Assembly (NCBI GenBank): GCA_944739405.2
Contig: OX123183.2
Location: 121,528,331-121,592,330 of the forward strand
DNA length: 64,000 nucleotides
Reading direction: 5' to 3'
Origin: Euclidia mi
Lineage: Eukaryota > Arthropoda > Insecta > Lepidoptera > Erebidae
Shown: positions 63,306 through 64,000 of the stretch, in pieces
Layout: each line of letters starts with the position of its first letter
How positions within the stretch are numbered: position 1 is the first letter of the stretch
The notes under the pieces: generated by a model
What the model was told of the DNA's origin: nothing
Databases searched by the model: none
The model's input: only the letters and a program-made list of their open reading frames with translations
Position numbers and translations under genes: made by a program

Positions 63306-64000
63306 AATATTATGTTAACCAGTACGGACTGGAAACAGCAACAAAAATACGCCGGTTAGAAGATCTACAAGCCAAGCGCGCAAGATATATAACATCGTTA
63401 AATTTCTTGAAGAGATGCCGTGATCACGATCTCATCCCAACATGCTGCAAAATATCAGCCAAGAAGGACATACGTGGGAGCGCTAAGATCTTAAAACAGG
63501 CAAGTCATAAGTTACTCATTCAAAAGATACACGAACACCGCGCTGACTTACGCAGAATAAATAAAAATGTTGAGAATTTGTCTAACGAAATATACAGATT
63601 GATAACTCCATTTGATTTTGAAAAATGCATCAATGCAATAAATAACAGAGAAACATCAAAATATTACGCGTGTAAACGTAACAAAATAGAAAAATTTGAA
63701 AAATTACAACAAAAATCAAATGACCAGTACAAAATGAAACAGAACGTTTTTGCACGGACCAATCACACGCTACCGTCCGCCGACCATAGACAAACAGTTG
63801 TCAATCTGTCAAAACACACGTTAGATCAAAACACTGAAAACGTACTAAACAGAGGTTTAAATTATGCGATAACTCCATCCAGAATACCGTATGAGACCAT
63901 TATTTGCAACGTTGAGGATTGTTTAGTAAAGAACAATGTGAGTAAGGAAGATTTCGAGGCCATACGTCAAGACGTTTCTGCTGTATTGCGCCAGTCGAAA
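63278..64000 (+). CDS. Penelope-like element polyprotein, N-terminal part (open at window edge)
   Basis: An open frame of 241 codons from ATG 63278 to the end of the window, with no stop. Residues 15-100 form a basic helical region (LEDLQAKRARYITSLNFLKR, CRDHDLIPTCCKIS). Residues 165-241 hold the conserved block before the RT core: TVVNLSKHTLDQNTENVLNR, GLNYAITPSRIPYE and QDVSAVLRQSK. LxxGLNxAxTPxxIP is a Penelope hallmark. Intact elements encode a reverse transcriptase joined to a GIY-YIG nuclease. The start chosen lies inside the terminal repeat; an internal ATG could also serve. It is antisense to GABA-B-R2, upstream of its first visible exon. Confidence 0.82.
   Translation, partial: MCNIRVNPRKYYVNQYGLETATKIRRLEDLQAKRARYITSLNFLKRCRDHDLIPTCCKISAKKDIRGSAKILKQASHKLLIQKIHEHRADLRRINKNVENLSNEIYRLITPFDFEKCINAINNRETSKYYACKRNKIEKFEKLQQKSNDQYKMKQNVFARTNHTLPSADHRQTVVNLSKHTLDQNTENVLNRGLNYAITPSRIPYETIICNVEDCLVKNNVSKEDFEAIRQDVSAVLRQSK

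Overview
The window is nuclear DNA of a moth or butterfly (Lepidoptera). It is AT-rich and intron-rich, carries many tRNA-derived SINEs and interspersed repeats of types I associate with lepidopteran genomes, and holds one recognisable host gene split into small exons with GT-AG introns. I infer the order, not the species.

Host gene. On the minus strand, 61141 down to 21164, are twelve exons of the metabotropic GABA-B receptor subunit 2 gene (GABA-B-R2). They encode part of the extracellular Venus-flytrap domain, all seven transmembrane helices, a short coiled coil and a long cytoplasmic tail ending in a stop at 21164. The splice phases agree across all twelve exons: 2,811 coding bases, 936 residues plus stop. 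The signal peptide and first part of the ligand-binding domain lie beyond position 64000. One intron (60978-32616) is about 28.4 kb and is packed with mobile DNA. A second, weak candidate gene of two small exons lies at 7214-7612 (minus).

Mobile DNA by region. 1-5030: a decayed BEL/Pao retrotransposon (RNase H, integrase, start of an envelope-like region) split by another repeat and abutting a reverse-oriented non-LTR remnant, itself split by a GC-rich element with inverted ends. 5.3-10.1 kb: SINEs and interspersed repeats in AT-rich DNA. 10148-19864: a second BEL/Pao element with 511-bp LTRs and an intact 5-bp target duplication (CTATG). It contains an inverted partial copy of its own family between RNase H and integrase. 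24.2-26.4 kb: a Tc1-type transposase scrap and a truncated Penelope-like element with its GIY-YIG end. 33.66-37.38 kb: a foldback structure built of about 28 copies of a 120-bp repeat, part of it in a 360-bp higher-order pattern. 38-49 kb: non-LTR fragments and two inverted copies of a 540-565 bp MITE with perfect 7-bp target duplications. 52.7-54.6 kb: a CR1/Kiri-like LINE whose reverse-transcriptase core is missing although the remaining 466-codon frame is open. 61-64 kb: a solo Penelope terminal repeat, a tandem duplication, and the 5' part of a Penelope-like element whose frame is still open at the window edge.

No operons, CRISPR arrays, rRNA genes or genuine tRNA genes were seen; the tRNA-like sequences are SINE heads. 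The most unusual items are the foldback satellite, the self-nested Pao element, the Penelope copies with inverted terminal repeats, and the RT-deleted LINE frame.
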